From contig NC_065872.1 in NCBI RefSeq assembly GCF_933775445.1, forward strand, positions 19,282,001 through 19,346,000: 64,000 bases of DNA, written 5' to 3'. Below, in pieces: positions 47,087 to 64,000 of the stretch. The DNA comes from Argentina anserina. Its lineage: Eukaryota > Streptophyta > Magnoliopsida > Rosales > Rosaceae. A program made the translations under genes and the position numbers. The notes below the pieces were generated by a model. It ran no database searches. It had not been told where the DNA came from and worked only from the letters and a program-made list of their open reading frames with translations. The stretch's first letter is position 1. The number at the start of each line of letters is the position of its first letter.

Positions 47087-48823
47087 ATGTTATTTCAGTT
47101 CCAACTGCTTTGTTTGGAACTGTCCAAGGTTTACCAATCTCTATCAAGAACCAAACAACTGCATGCTTTGATCATCAGGACCCATCTTTCGCATGACCCA
47201 TTTTACGCAACTAGACTAGTCAGATACTATGCGGCCAGTGGTGCCCTTCACTATGCACGTAAGGTGTTCGACGCAAGTCCCAGCCCAAGTGTTTATCTCT
47301 GGAACTCCATTATTCGAGCCTACGCTCAAGCTCACAGATTTGAGCATGCATCTTCTCTGTTTAATAGGATGGTTAGAAGTGAAACCAAGCCTGATAACTT
47401 CACTTATGCCTGTCTTATTCGTGCCTGCTCCGACAGCTATGATATAAATGGACTGAAGCTTGTGCACTGTGGAGTTACAGTTTCTGGGTTGGGATTGGAT
47501 TCCTTTTGTAGTAGTTCACTTGTTTCTGCTTATTCAAAATTGGGTCTTGTTGATGAAGCAAGTAGGGTGTTTTATGTGACACCACAGCCAGACTTGGTGA
47601 TGTGGAATTCTATGATTTTGAGTTGTGGGAATTTTGGGTTTTGGGATAAAGGGCTGGAGCTATTTAGTATGATGAGACGCATGGAGGTAGTGCTTGATGG
47701 ATATACATTTGTTGGGTTGCTTTCGGGTTTGAAACATTCAAGCTTGTTAAGTGTTGGCCAAGGAATACATGGTCTTTGTTTGAAATGTAGTTTGGATTAT
47801 AATGATCATGTGTGTAGCGTACTCGTGAGCATGTATTCAAGATGCAGGTGTATGGACTCTGCACATAAAGTTTTTAGTGGTTTGTTTGAGCCTGATTTAG
47901 TTACTTGGTCTTCTTTGATAACCGGGTACTCTCAGTCTGGAGATTATGGAAAGGCTTTGTCCTTCTTCAAGTATTTGAACATGGAAGGCAACAGAGCAGA
48001 TCCTATTTTGATTGCCAGTGTGTTGGCTGCTGCTTCTCAGATAGCAAATGTAGGGCCGGGTAGTGAAATACATGCTTATGTCCTTCGTCGAGGACTTGTA
48101 TCAGATGTGATGATTTCCTCTGCTCTCATAGCCATGTATTCAAAGTGCGGTTTCATGGGAATGGGAACTCGTGTTTTTGAGGCTATGCCAGAGAAGAATA
48201 TTGTTTCATACAATACGTTAATATTGGGTCTTGGTTTGCATGGACTTGCCGCTGAGGCATTTAGGATGTTCAATGAGATACTGAAAAACGGATTAGTACC
48301 TGATGAAGCTACTTTCTCTGCTCTCCTTTCGGCATGCTGCCATTCCGGGCTTGTCAAAGATGGCCGAGAAATTTTCAGAAAAATGAGAGAAGAGTTTGGC
48401 ATAAATGCTAGAGCAGAGCATTATGTTCATCTGGTGAAGCTTCTTGGGATGGAGGGCAGTTTGCATGAGGCTTACAATCTGATTTCGTCCTTGCCAGAAC
48501 CAGTGGACAGTGGCATTTGGGGAGCCCTTTTATCAGGCTGTGATGCCTATGGGGATACTGAGCTGGCAGAAATTATAGCTCAGAAGCTCTTTGAAAGTAA
48601 TTCGGAAAAAACTTCTTACAGAGTCATGCTTTCGAATATATATGCTGCTGATGGAAGGTGGGATGATTCAAAGAAGGTAAGGGATTACATAACAGAAGGC
48701 CAATTGAGAAAGACAACTGGGCTTTGCTGGACTAAAGGTATATCTTCCTTTGTATTTTTAACACTCTATCTTGTGCTAGGAACAAGAAGATATCATTGCC
48801 ACTCTAATCTGATACGCTGTTGA
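47087..48823 (+). CDS. PPR protein, PLS/E class (At1g64310-like)
   Basis: Plant PPR proteins bind organelle RNA and guide editing, splicing or stabilisation in mitochondria or plastids. The frame gives 578 residues from the ATG at 47087. An upstream in-frame ATG (47039) would add 16 residues, and the shorter start fits the family better. Repeats are visible as KQLHALIIRTHL at the start, then SVYLWNSIIRAYAQ (about 68), DLVMWNSMILSCGNFG, DLVTWSSLITGYSQSGDYG, and NIVSYNTLILGLGLHGLA (about 371), followed by an E-type end with GIWGALLSGCDAYGD and SNIYAADGRWDDSKKVRD. No DYW domain is present. The tail after GLCWTKG departs from the family exactly at a GTATAT donor-like site, so a last intron may exist. 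No frameshift or internal stop was seen. The organelle target cannot be told from the sequence. Confidence 0.85.
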   Translation: MLFQFQLLCLELSKVYQSLSRTKQLHALIIRTHLSHDPFYATRLVRYYAASGALHYARKVFDASPSPSVYLWNSIIRAYAQAHRFEHASSLFNRMVRSETKPDNFTYACLIRACSDSYDINGLKLVHCGVTVSGLGLDSFCSSSLVSAYSKLGLVDEASRVFYVTPQPDLVMWNSMILSCGNFGFWDKGLELFSMMRRMEVVLDGYTFVGLLSGLKHSSLLSVGQGIHGLCLKCSLDYNDHVCSVLVSMYSRCRCMDSAHKVFSGLFEPDLVTWSSLITGYSQSGDYGKALSFFKYLNMEGNRADPILIASVLAAASQIANVGPGSEIHAYVLRRGLVSDVMISSALIAMYSKCGFMGMGTRVFEAMPEKNIVSYNTLILGLGLHGLAAEAFRMFNEILKNGLVPDEATFSALLSACCHSGLVKDGREIFRKMREEFGINARAEHYVHLVKLLGMEGSLHEAYNLISSLPEPVDSGIWGALLSGCDAYGDTELAEIIAQKLFESNSEKTSYRVMLSNIYAADGRWDDSKKVRDYITEGQLRKTTGLCWTKGISSFVFLTLYLVLGTRRYHCHSNLIRC

Positions 48824-48829
48824 ATGACA

Positions 48830-49285
48830 ACTTTCTAATAATTTATTGACATTTAATTGACATCTTCGTAACAATTTATTTAGATCATTATTATACTGCT
48901 TGCTTTACCTTCTGGCTTATATGCAGCGCTTATGGTGATTCATAAAGAATGATAACTAAGTTGATGAATCTGATTGATTGGTTACTGTGAGTGAGGGTTA
49001 GTACTTAGTAGGGAGTTCAACATAATATTAAGGGACCATCTGCTTAAATTTGATGTATATTTGCAATCCAGTGATTAGGGTATGTGGGTAGGTATCATTG
49101 ATATGTAAAGACATGAAAATCATTGTTATAAGTTAACAACATCAATATGGTTCCTCAAAGGCTTATCTTAAAAGGTTTTAACTTTTTTTTTTCTGCATAC
49201 ATTACAAAAATAAAAACTCCACTTGTGAAATTGTATTTCAATGACATGTCAAGAAATTCATCCCTGCATCATGGCTTTTCCTCTT
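48830..49285. other. 3' flank of PPR gene
   Basis: No gene was recognised. This may contain the last small exon or 3' UTR of the PPR gene. It is otherwise AT-rich. Confidence 0.35.
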
Positions 49286-49820
49286 TTACCCAGTTTTCAC
49301 ATAATTTTGTACCATAGAGTTGGTGATGTATGATATCTCTGGAATGTGCCTAATTTTGTAATACTCCTTTCCACCATCAGGTTTCAACGGTTCTGCATGA
49401 TAATCCAGCAGAGGCAGCAAATGCAATTGCTTCAGTGTGGTGAGGGATTGCAAACCTTCAGGTAACATGGTAAGCCGCAGACAACTGTGGAAGTGGAGAT
49501 ACTTCAAGCTAGGTGGTGCTCCCTCTTCGAGTTCTGTCCACTCCTCATGAACATGAGAAGCAATTATGAGAACCTAAAGCTTGGGAAACCCACCAGCAGT
49601 GCAGAACTCTTTCCCGATTTGCTTTGCATCATAAGCCTGCCAAAGGGTTAACCTTTTCAAGTTGGGTAGGACTTGAAGTACCAATGATGGGTTCTCAGAC
49701 AAATGGGAGAAACCTAATCTCAAGTTTGTGATCATTTCCAAGAAACCAAACCGAGCAAGTAATACTTTACTATTCAATTCTTGGCTCTTTCTTATCCGAA
49801 GGGCAGGATCTATACATTGT
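49286..49820 (-). pseudogene. NB-LRR (RPM1-like) 3' end fragment
   Basis: The segment encodes only the last leucine-rich repeats of a CC-NB-LRR resistance protein: LVLQVLPNLKRLTLWQAYDAKQIG, FPKL, LKYLHFHSCLRLTMLPEGLQSLTTLKQLHLLPL and a KIRHIPEI tail before the stop. A TAG near 49575 replaces the Glu expected after GGFPKL. No NB-ARC domain is present. The coding sequence ends abruptly at about 49820, where F-box sequence begins on the other strand. It is a truncated relic. Confidence 0.75.
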
Positions 49821-49827
49821 ACGTTAT

Positions 49828-50560
49828 GATTTGACTTTTGACCCTTCCAAATCAAGTCATTACAAGGTGGTCTCCCTCACTAACGAGCGTATAGAGATAT
49901 ATTCATCGGAGACTCGAACTTGGAACCTTCTAGCTAGAGCATTCTTTTGCCTCAAGAAACTGTCTGGACAAGTTCTGCTTTGGCATTAGCAGTACCATGA
50001 AAAAGGGGTATACTGTAATGATGCAATTCATTGGATGCCAGACTCATCAAGTGGGGAATCAGCTATGAAGGTGGAAAATCGGTAACGGATTACCATTTGT
50101 TGCTCTACTATGAAATAAGTGAAGAATGTATGGGAGTAGCTGGTCATATTTCAACCTTTGAAAGAGATGATGACTCGTTTCCGGAGTACATTTGTAGATA
50201 TTTTGGAGAGTCTAGTGGCCATTTGTATTTGATTGACATATATAGCCACAGTAACACTCAATTTGATGTGATGGGAATGGCAAGAGATTACTCTGGCTGG
50301 TTTGTCAGGTACCCTGTTGATCTTAATTTGGTAAATATTAGGGCGCTTGGTCTACATAACTTTTACTTGTATGTCTTGGCTCTCAGCAAAGAAGATCAGC
50401 ATGAACATGAAGAGAGGGAACACAATCACCTAAAGATGGAATAAGGAGAAGAAGGAAAAGAAAATTGCACCTTTGAGATTCAACGAAGGGTTGTCTAGTT
50501 TTAGATGATGGTGATTATTACATGGAGACTTTGGCTCCTGTCAGTGTGATTCAATATACT
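49828..50560 (+). pseudogene. F-box associated domain fragment, copy 2
   Basis: This is the paralogue of 34110-34880. It starts in mid-gene at the equivalent of FDPSKSSHYKVV and lacks the F-box itself. Compared with copy 1 it has a 4-base CTAG duplication near 49930-49940, a one-base deletion at about 50000 (ACCATGAAAAAGG) and another near 50050 (AAGTGGGGAA). After these, a frame of about 137 residues (50031-50444) is open through GESSGHLYLIDIYSH and MARDYSGWFVRY. It cannot work as a receptor. Confidence 0.8.
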
Positions 50561-50771
50561 GTTGTTGCATGAAATATTTCCTTTGTATGTTGAATTTCTA
50601 CCGACTTTAATTATCATTCTTTGCATATGCTTGTTCTAAGTTTTAACTTGCATCATTTCAAGCAATTAGTTTTTAGTACGTGGTTGTTGATAGAATGAGA
50701 TGCAAATGAGATAAGTCTTGATTTAAAGCGCTTATAAACTTTTCTTTCCATGTGGAACTGGATATATGAAA

Positions 50772-51512
50772 GGGAGTTTCTATTCATACCTCTCAAAATG
50801 GTACTTAGACCCCTATTTTTTTCCTATATAGTTTTGACTTAGTCAATGCGTATGAAATTACCAAAAAATAATTATTAACTTATCTATTCTAAACTACAAT
50901 GTAGATAATTATCATTTATATTTATTTGCTAGAAAAATCCCAAAATGGGATATCAAATTGTATAAAATGATTTAATTGATTACCTTCTTTTTTGGTAAAC
51001 ATCATAAGTCAAAAATTAAATGTAGATGATTAACATCAAATTGAATGTAGACGATTTAATGTAAAAACTATATGATTATCTAAAAAAATTCTCATAAACT
51101 TTGATTTTAGTCAAAGAACAAAATTCGTTCATTAGAGGTTAGAATATTTTATATACGTTGATGTTAATTCTTGGTGAGTATATATATATATATATATATT
51201 AGTGAATGAAAAAGTTAGTCTACCAATTTTTTCATGAATTTAGAAAACAAGTGAAAAAGTGAATTAATTTGAGAAGATAGTTTGTATGATTATTATACAT
51301 TTTCCGAGTTGTATATAATAAATGAATTTGAAATAGAGTAGGAAAGAAATTAATTGATAGTAGTCTGATTTAATATACCAAATTAGATATTGGGCATTTT
51401 AGGAAAACTATGGAGGTCTAAATAGTATTTTAAGTATCTATAAAAGCAAAATTGATGTTCACTAAGTAAGAAGGTCTAAATACCATTTTTAGAAGTATGA
51501 ATAGAAGTTCTC
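50772..51512. mobile_element. Mutator-type MITE, 741 bp
   Basis: The ends are about 40-bp inverted repeats with roughly 7 mismatches (left GGGAGTTTCTATTCATAC, right complement GAGAACTTCTATTCATAC). They are flanked by an exact 9-bp duplication TATATGAAA (50763-50771 and 51513-51521), the size made by Mutator transposases. The paralogous spacer at about 35100-35115 lacks the insertion. There is no coding capacity. A 20-bp TA run sits inside at about 51180. Confidence 0.9.
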
Positions 51513-51521
51513 TATATGAAA

Positions 51522-53144
51522 TGCTAACACACAATTTCATTAAGACTAAATGAGGGGGAAAAAACTGTTAATGGTTCTCAAAAAATCTGTGATGGTTTCA
51601 TGGTAATCGGAAAACACCCGTCATGCCACAACCAAGTAAAACCAACCTTATGCCAGTAGGAGTAGTTCCAATTTCTGAAGCAATGCAGTGCCATTTGAGT
51701 TTTAGTGCGAATGCTTGTAGGAATATCTGTATTTTCTATAAACAAGGTACGTACGTAGTAGTCGACTGGTTTTCCGGTTGCATTTTGAGGCTCCTATATA
51801 GGTAAGGAACCTTAGAACCTATGATGCAATCCCAACAATTCCCAAAGAACCAGTCTAAGGGAAATGAGCAGGAGACAGGTCCCAAGTGTTTTGGTTCCAA
51901 AACAATCTGAATCTGAATTTGACTTGTTCCACACTTCCACACACTACTGAGAAAAATTGTAGATTTACTACTAGTATGCGGAACCGTTCACCATTCATCA
52001 CCTCACCTTCGTCTCTAGATTTTTCAGTCACCTAACACAACGTATCAAACGAGAAATGGCGTATGGAGTTGAGCATTTAAGAAATGACAATTTGTTGTAA
52101 ACAAAAAGGTTAATTTCATTGTTTTATACTTTAAGCTAAACAAGTGTATACCTATACCTGACCAGGAAGGAGGGTGATGTCCACAAACAGGAGATGATGC
52201 TCAGAACACAGACCAACAATGCAGTAGCATTTACAGCTAGTAAGAATGTGTTGAATTTTGCATGGACCAATTGATTTCAACTCCAAATCCCACAGAAAGA
52301 TTATGATATGAATACGACATCTACTCCTACCCTACCCAATCAAGTTCGCAACGTATATATGAGGCACACCAGATGAATGGAGCGTCTTTGTTCTCTATTT
52401 CTTGGATCGTGAGATAAGAACGGCAGTCTCGTAGTCGACTGGTTTGCCACTTTGCCAGTCTGGAGCCTCGGAAGTACCAGGACCTGCACCATTGAGGTTT
52501 CTATTGTCATCAGGTCCTCGACTTGCGAGGTCATCAATGTGGCACCAACCCGAGAGGAACCTAATTGGAGAGAAACCAAGAAATTCTCCGAAATCAAGGA
52601 CCAAATGAAGTCATATGTCCAAGTCTGTTAACTGGGAATAATAAGACCAAAGATTCAACCTAGTGTTTGTGTGGTGTGACTTGTGAGTGTGCAACTACGT
52701 AATCTTAAAGGGAAATGAGCAGGAAACAGGTCCCCAAAAGGACAGCATCTGAAATTTACTTGCTCTACATTCTACTGGGAAATATTGTAAAATTTTACTT
52801 TTTGAAGCTCGCGACATGCATCAATCCTTATCTATGAAAAGTCCCTACAAGGCTAGGGCATCTATCAACTGTCGCATCGAGACACTGATTAAAATGAAAA
52901 GAGAAAAATAATGGAAGAGCCCGCAATATATAACAAAAACTTCACGCTGTACCTTTGGCATTGTTCATTCATACACAAAAGGATTAACCATGGCACGCTG
53001 CAAAGTATATCAACCTCAGGCGCAGCATAAGGCAAAACAGCACAAAAACACATTTATTATCCTATCATACTAGACAAGCATGGCCTATGACCATGTATCT
53101 CGACAACTTCAACAAGTCCTCCCGTATATTTCATGGCAAGTAAC
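51522..53144. repeat. Duplicated spacer downstream of F-box copy 2
   Basis: Blocks at 51525-51620, 51715-51815 and 52400-52850 match the spacer at 35115-35840. The phrase around GTAGTCGACTGGTTT occurs twice here (about 51756 and 52430), so the spacer is itself partly duplicated. 52963-53144 is the UGPase 3' UTR side and matches 37632-37850. No gene was seen. Confidence 0.65.
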
Positions 53145-59177
<6,033 letters not shown>

Positions 59178-59279
59178 TGCTGAGCTTCTTGTTCTTCAGA
59201 GATTTCTAGAGAGAAGGAGAGAGGTGAAATGAGAGATCAGAGAGAGAAGAGATAACTGAGATAACGCGATGCGGTTCAC

Positions 59280-59291
59280 TATATATATATA
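59280..59291 (-). promoter_or_regulatory. TATA box of UGPase
   Basis: TATATATATATA lies about 105 bp upstream of the start codon at 59177 on the coding strand, a fitting distance for a TATA box with a short 5' UTR. It is the only clear TATA run near the gene start. Confidence 0.65.
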
Positions 59292-59619
59292 GCCGAGTTG
59301 AGTGAAGCTCAAAGGAAGAGAGAGTGACCGCGAGATTTGGAGGAATTTGTCTTTTTCGTTTTTCTTTTTCTTTTCTTTTTTGAAAAAAAAAAAAGAAAGA
59401 CAAAGAAATAAGGGAAAATTAATAAAAAACGAATATTCAGGGGAATATGACACGTGGTTTATGAATCCTTGATCTGGGGGGAAAGAAAAAGGTAAAAGAG
59501 TCGCGCCTATTTTACGCCAAGGACAACACCTCATTTAAGTATCTGAACTGTGTGCTTCCTTCCCCTGTGGAGCCCGCGGTCTATTGAGAATTCCGGATGG
59601 CCAATAATATATATATGCC

Positions 59620-60720
59620 ATTTTGCCACCAGGTATTCTGCTACTCGCAAGATACCAAATTTTTCCGATATTTTTGATACATTATTTGATATTTCTATTT
59701 TTTTAAACGATATATCTATGTTAGTAGCTCAAAAGAGATATATGACTATCATGTTAACCATTACAATTTTTGTATTATATGGCTTGTATGTGAACCACTT
59801 CAAAATGTCATTGATCCTCTTCATGATTGGATTATGCTTCTACATCTCGATGATGAAAATGACAACCTTCATCCACATGTTATAGAAAATGCAACTAATT
59901 TTAGAACTGATGTAAATAAAGTATTATCTGATTAAGTTAGAGACTCGGGAAATGATTCTGATAATACTAGTGTGTGGAGCGGTGTAGCAACTCCAGATAG
60001 TTCAGATAGTGATGGTGGTGGTGGTGGTTGAAGTCGACAAGATGGTGGAGATACAAGGTTTGAATATGGACAATCTTATGTAGGTGGAGGATTTGAGAAG
60101 TTTACTTGTGAAAGTAATTTTGATCATGCTACCCAAGATGAGAGTCACGGTGCGCAACAACAAAATATGTGCGGTAGGAGGACAAGAGGAGTTATTGATG
60201 ATCAAAGTATTTCATCTGATGTTAATTCAGTTGCCTTAAGTTTTGATTCTATCAGTTTAGGCATAGAGCACATTAGGATGTCAAGCAAATCACATGAGGT
60301 CGACTATCAATCTGGTCATCTTATTTACAATTATGGTAAGTTTGAAGACGTTTATGATCAATTATCGAGTTGGGTTCATCCTTACTATCTCATTCTCGGA
60401 GAAATTGTTAGTAGCTCAAAAGAGATATATGACTATCATGTTAACCATTACAATTTGTATTATATGGCTCATATGTCTTGGGCATAGTATTGTAGTTTTA
60501 TCGACCAACATGCATCTTGTCAAGCACTTAGAGTCTCTTTTGAGTACTAGATAAAATTAATAATTGTATTTGTTTGTATGTAATTCAATAATAAATAAAT
60601 AAATAATTTCGGAAGAGAAACGATATTTTTTTTCTAATATCCCCGATATATCCGATATCTCATTTTTTTTCAAAAAAAAATGATATATCCCCCGATACTG
60701 ATATTTTGAATATTGGCTAC
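59620..60720 (+). repeat. Degenerate transposon-like repeat with internal duplication
   Basis: A stretch of about 70 bp starting TTAGTAGCTCAAAAGAGATA occurs at 59721 and again, almost exact, at 60408. Between them a frame reads acidic Ser/Gly-rich sequence with a GRRTRGVIDDQS run. Both outer parts hold repeated CGATATTT/CCGATATAT phrases (about 59660-59710 and 60608-60705). It looks like the decayed end of a DNA transposon, but I cannot name its family. Confidence 0.45.
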
Positions 60721-61770
60721 TTGTTTCTAGCTCGTCTAACGGTCTACACAACTCTATTTATTTAACAATTTTTGAAAAGTTGTAATATATATGAATTTTT
60801 CAAAAATTATTCTCCCATGGCCGTGGAGGGTCGCACCAGGTAAAAGACACGTGGCGGTTATTGGTTGTTTCAGTTGAAATTAGTAAAAAAAGGTAAAAGA
60901 CTTTGATGCGCGTGGGATTGATAGACTTAATTTGCAAAGTTCTAATAGGGTATTATTACATGGTTGATCTTGGGAGTTCGTAAAACCTGCAGCAATCTCC
61001 CCTGAGAAGGAATGAGAGATTACCCAGAGGTGAAGGAGTTCTGAACCTCACCGAGATAATGAAAGTCAACGAGGGGCGACACGATGGTGGTGAAGAACAC
61101 AAAAAGGAAAATTGGGTTATTTCCAAATCGGTGAAATCGAAGGCTTGGTTAAGTAAGGTATGAAGATACAAAGCCAAGGTTACCGAAAGGAATTCAAAGA
61201 AGCTCGCAAAAGCCCAAGTTTCGCTGGAAATCATCTGATTGTTCAACACTGTCTCAAATTCGATTTGGGAAAAAGACGGCTTGTATTTGAGGTTTTTGAA
61301 GTGAGAATCTCATCTTCCACCGATCCATGTCTTTGTTCAACTATAAAAATAGCAGCCCAACTAGGCAACTTCAAAGACGGCGACGTCGAGTTTCTCCAAG
61401 CGCCAAGCCAGTTTGGACTTCAATCTCCAATTATGGAATCCGCACAGAGCTGAAGCACAAAGAAGAAACAAGAAGAAGAAGACAGTTGAAAGAGGGAGAC
61501 TAATAATTAAGGGATTGGGATGAATGAACATGAAGATGTTTCCATCTTTTTCTTCCACATAATGATGAAAGAGGGACAAGATGATGGTAATTTTGAGGGC
61601 GTATGTGCCATGTGTGGCTTTTAACAAATTACGCGTGTGAAACATGTGTGGTGATTTTATGCTGTGAAGCTCCACAGACCGTGGATCGAATAAGCTCCGA
61701 TAAATTTTGGGGGTTTTAGCTTCATCAAAAAAGAAAATTACATATAACCAAAATAAAGATTTACAAGTTG
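60721..61770. other. Intergenic, nothing recognised
   Basis: Frames of up to about 100 codons exist on both strands here, but their content is not protein-like and they overlap each other. No repeat boundary was found. Confidence 0.35.
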
Positions 61771-64000
61771 ATAGAGCGTTTTATTAAAACGTCTATAATA
61801 AACCCTGTAAAACATCATTGTTAGTATAGAATAAGCAGGGATCGTTCAGTCCGGGAAATTGAATGGAACTCTAAACGTTTAGTGTTAACAAATAATTGGG
61901 GGTTTGAGATTGATTATTAACTACTAAAATAAAACCTAAATTATTATTTACATGATCGACTTCTCTTTAACAAACTTAAACCAAATTTACCATTACACCA
62001 CATAATTACAAGTTCGAACCTATCATGCATTCTAATTCGACCAATTACATACTTTTTAGACACCAATACAATTAGAGCCTTAGGGGATCATCTAATCATG
62101 CAAGATTTCAATTAACATTTAGATTGACTTAGGGCCTAATCTAAATTTGCATGCAATCAAATTCAATAACACTTAGAGTAGAAATCAAACAAGATTACAT
62201 TTAAGCACCAAATCTTTATTAGAGACATGTTTCATGTGTGGCGTCACCCACCATGGTTTCACATGCAAATTTCCAGAATTTTTACCACTTTTAATCAACA
62301 CAAACCGAACCTACTTATGGCATGATTCGATTTGTGTCAATATGGTTGATGAATCTAGCACTCAAACACAATCTTAAGGATTGCATCCAACCACTAAATT
62401 CATATGCACATATCTGAAAATTATCTAAAAGTATGAGAAAGATGATTAGAACACAACAATAGAAATACAAACTCATTAATTATAAGAACATAGATTCGAC
62501 ATAGTCTCAAAAAAATATCAAATACAATCTAAAAATTTTAAAACAAATACAAAACCAATATTTCCACATAAACAACAACTTACAATCTTCATAGACAAAG
62601 AATTGTAGATTAACACAAATAGACGAAGCCATGGAGATGAGTTGCGAGAATCACACGTTGTAGGAACCTTGAAGGTGTGTCTTCAATGGTGAAACTTGGT
62701 GGAGATGATGATGGTTTTTGGGTGGACGACTTGGCTAATTTGTGAGTGAAGTTTATGGTGGTGTTTTGGTAGAGTTTTGGCTCTTGAATGCTAATGAGAA
62801 GTTATCATATTTTTGAGGTGAAGCCATGTATATATAGAGGAAAGATGGAGGGTTTGAAATTAATTCTTTCTTCCTATAATAATGTCATGCTTTAATCCCT
62901 TAAATCATAGAAAGTTTTACTCCCTAAAACATGGTATGCTTTAATCCCTAAAACATGCCATGTTTTATTCTCTAAAACATGCCATGTTTTATGCCTTTAA
63001 TGATCATCTTCTATTTAATTGTTGCATGACTTGGCTCCATCTTTTTTTCTTTAATTATCTCTTCAATCCAATTTAAAAATAAGAAAATAAAATCATAAGT
63101 AAGAGATAATTAGTTTCAAAACCTAACAAGGATTCCTAGTCAAACTAGGACTCTAAATTAATTATGCGTTTTAACTCATGTAAGTACAAAAATGCATCTA
63201 ATACTGCTCAAGACTCTTACTACGACTCAATGACTCAATAGTACAACAATAAGGTCTAAGAAAAGTACAAATTGAGGTAAAAACATGTTAAGAACGTCGC
63301 ACAAAGTGCTCCTATTAACTACCCCACACTTGGTTTTTGCTAGTCCCTTAGCAAAACAAAACTAAATGAGACACTATTGCCCCTAAATGATTGTCTCAGA
63401 ATCTTAAAACACATAGTTTTCAAGCATTTGAATGTAAGCACATAAATTCCAAGTTTCATAAACATGCTTCATAGTATGAATTAGTCAGATACAAGATAAT
63501 AAACATTTAACATGTTTAGTCAATCCAATCCTCCTCACAAGGCATACTCTCTTCTTTTCACTCAGATTCATGGTTATCATTCACACATAAGTATATGCAA
63601 GAGAAAGGATATTAAGGCATCAAATAACTTACATATTTCAACAAATGAAGGCACTTTGTGAATAACATAGGAAAACCTCATTTAACAACTAAGTGCATAA
63701 ATGGACCAAAACCATATGCTCAACTCTTGTGATCATCTCCACAAACCAAGATTTGCTCATTTTAAGAATCATTAGGATCATTAGATATGGTAAATGTTTA
63801 GGCGTAGCTAAAGGCATGGAATATCAAGGAATCACAAAAGTAATCCTATAGACTTAGCAGAGTAAACATCATCCTTATGACACCACACACCATCAGGGGC
63901 AGAATATAACAAGTTGGGCATAATCATCATTATAACTACAAAGTGAACATAGACAAAGGTCAAGTAAAAATTTTTAGACCTTCAATTACAACTCAACTCC
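61771..64000. repeat. Non-coding retroelement-like sequence running off the window
   Basis: Starting with the near-palindrome GCGTTTTATTAAAACG, the sequence contains GCAGGGATCGTTCAGTCCGGG-type text (about 61838) and CTACCCCACACTTGGTTTTTGC (about 63317). I recognise both phrases as recurring in large non-coding plant LTR elements. There is no frame over 60 codons. The right boundary and any partner LTR lie outside the window, so the class is unproven. Confidence 0.45.
62880..62995. repeat. Short tandem array with palindromic AAAACATGCCATGTTTT units
   Basis: About four imperfect units of 25-30 bp, each built on TAAAACATG-(C)-CATGTTTTA plus TCCC/TCTC. The 17-base palindrome AAAACATGCCATGTTTT occurs exactly twice at about 62953-62991. 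This is inside the retroelement-like region. Confidence 0.7.

Noticed and set aside
60956..61675. Overlapping frames of about 100 codons on both strands
   Set aside because: No motif, no splice support and no homology that I recognise; they overlap each other.

Overview
The window is nuclear DNA of a dicot plant. The genes have introns (UGPase in 21 exons, a REVEILLE-type MYB in 6), the sequence is AT-rich, and it is full of LTR retrotransposons, a hAT transposon and broken plant genes. The F-box (At5g07610-like), RPM1-like and Copia sequences look like those of Rosaceae, but that placement is a judgement from recognition, not a computed result.

Layout. 1-5.9 kb: first exon of an alpha-expansin (EXPA13-like, minus strand) with no further exon visible before the window edge, then a broken DUF4283/zinc-knuckle gene. 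5.9-18.1 kb: an old Copia element (about 196-bp LTRs, TSD TTATG, minus strand) carrying a nested 5.6-kb hAT element (12-bp TIRs, 8-bp TSD ATTCAGAC) with a nearly complete BED/RNase H-like/hATC transposase. 18.8-21.1 kb: an apparently intact REVEILLE1-like circadian MYB gene (minus). 23.4-30.0 kb: a second, younger Copia of the same family (184-bp LTRs with 2 differences, TSD ACAAC), then an RNase H (RVT_3) fragment and a 2.0-kb solo LTR (TSD ACAAA). 33-42 kb: a gene graveyard with a frameshifted F-box gene, two pieces of a UGPase copy in swapped order, and an MMD1-like PHD-finger pseudogene. 42.3-46.2 kb: a broken ORF plus promoter-like block that may be an endogenous pararetrovirus, then an UNC-13/epimerase chimeric fragment. 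47.1-48.8 kb: a PPR gene (plus). 49.3-51.5 kb: an NB-LRR 3' fragment head-to-head with a second F-box fragment, then a Mutator-type MITE (9-bp TSD). 53.1-59.2 kb: a complete UGPase gene (minus, 471 codons). 59.6-64 kb: degenerate repeats.

The genes do not form a pathway. The likely functional ones are RVE1-like, the PPR gene and UGPase, perhaps with the expansin. The main structural result is that the F-box/UGPase block exists twice (33-38.4 kb and 49.8-59 kb); the left copy is decayed and rearranged, and it serves as an empty-site comparison for the MITE. I found no clearly new defence or regulatory system. The most unusual items are the in-frame UNC-13/epimerase chimera, the scrambled UGPase copy, an exon-like insert inside the hAT element and the pararetrovirus-like block.
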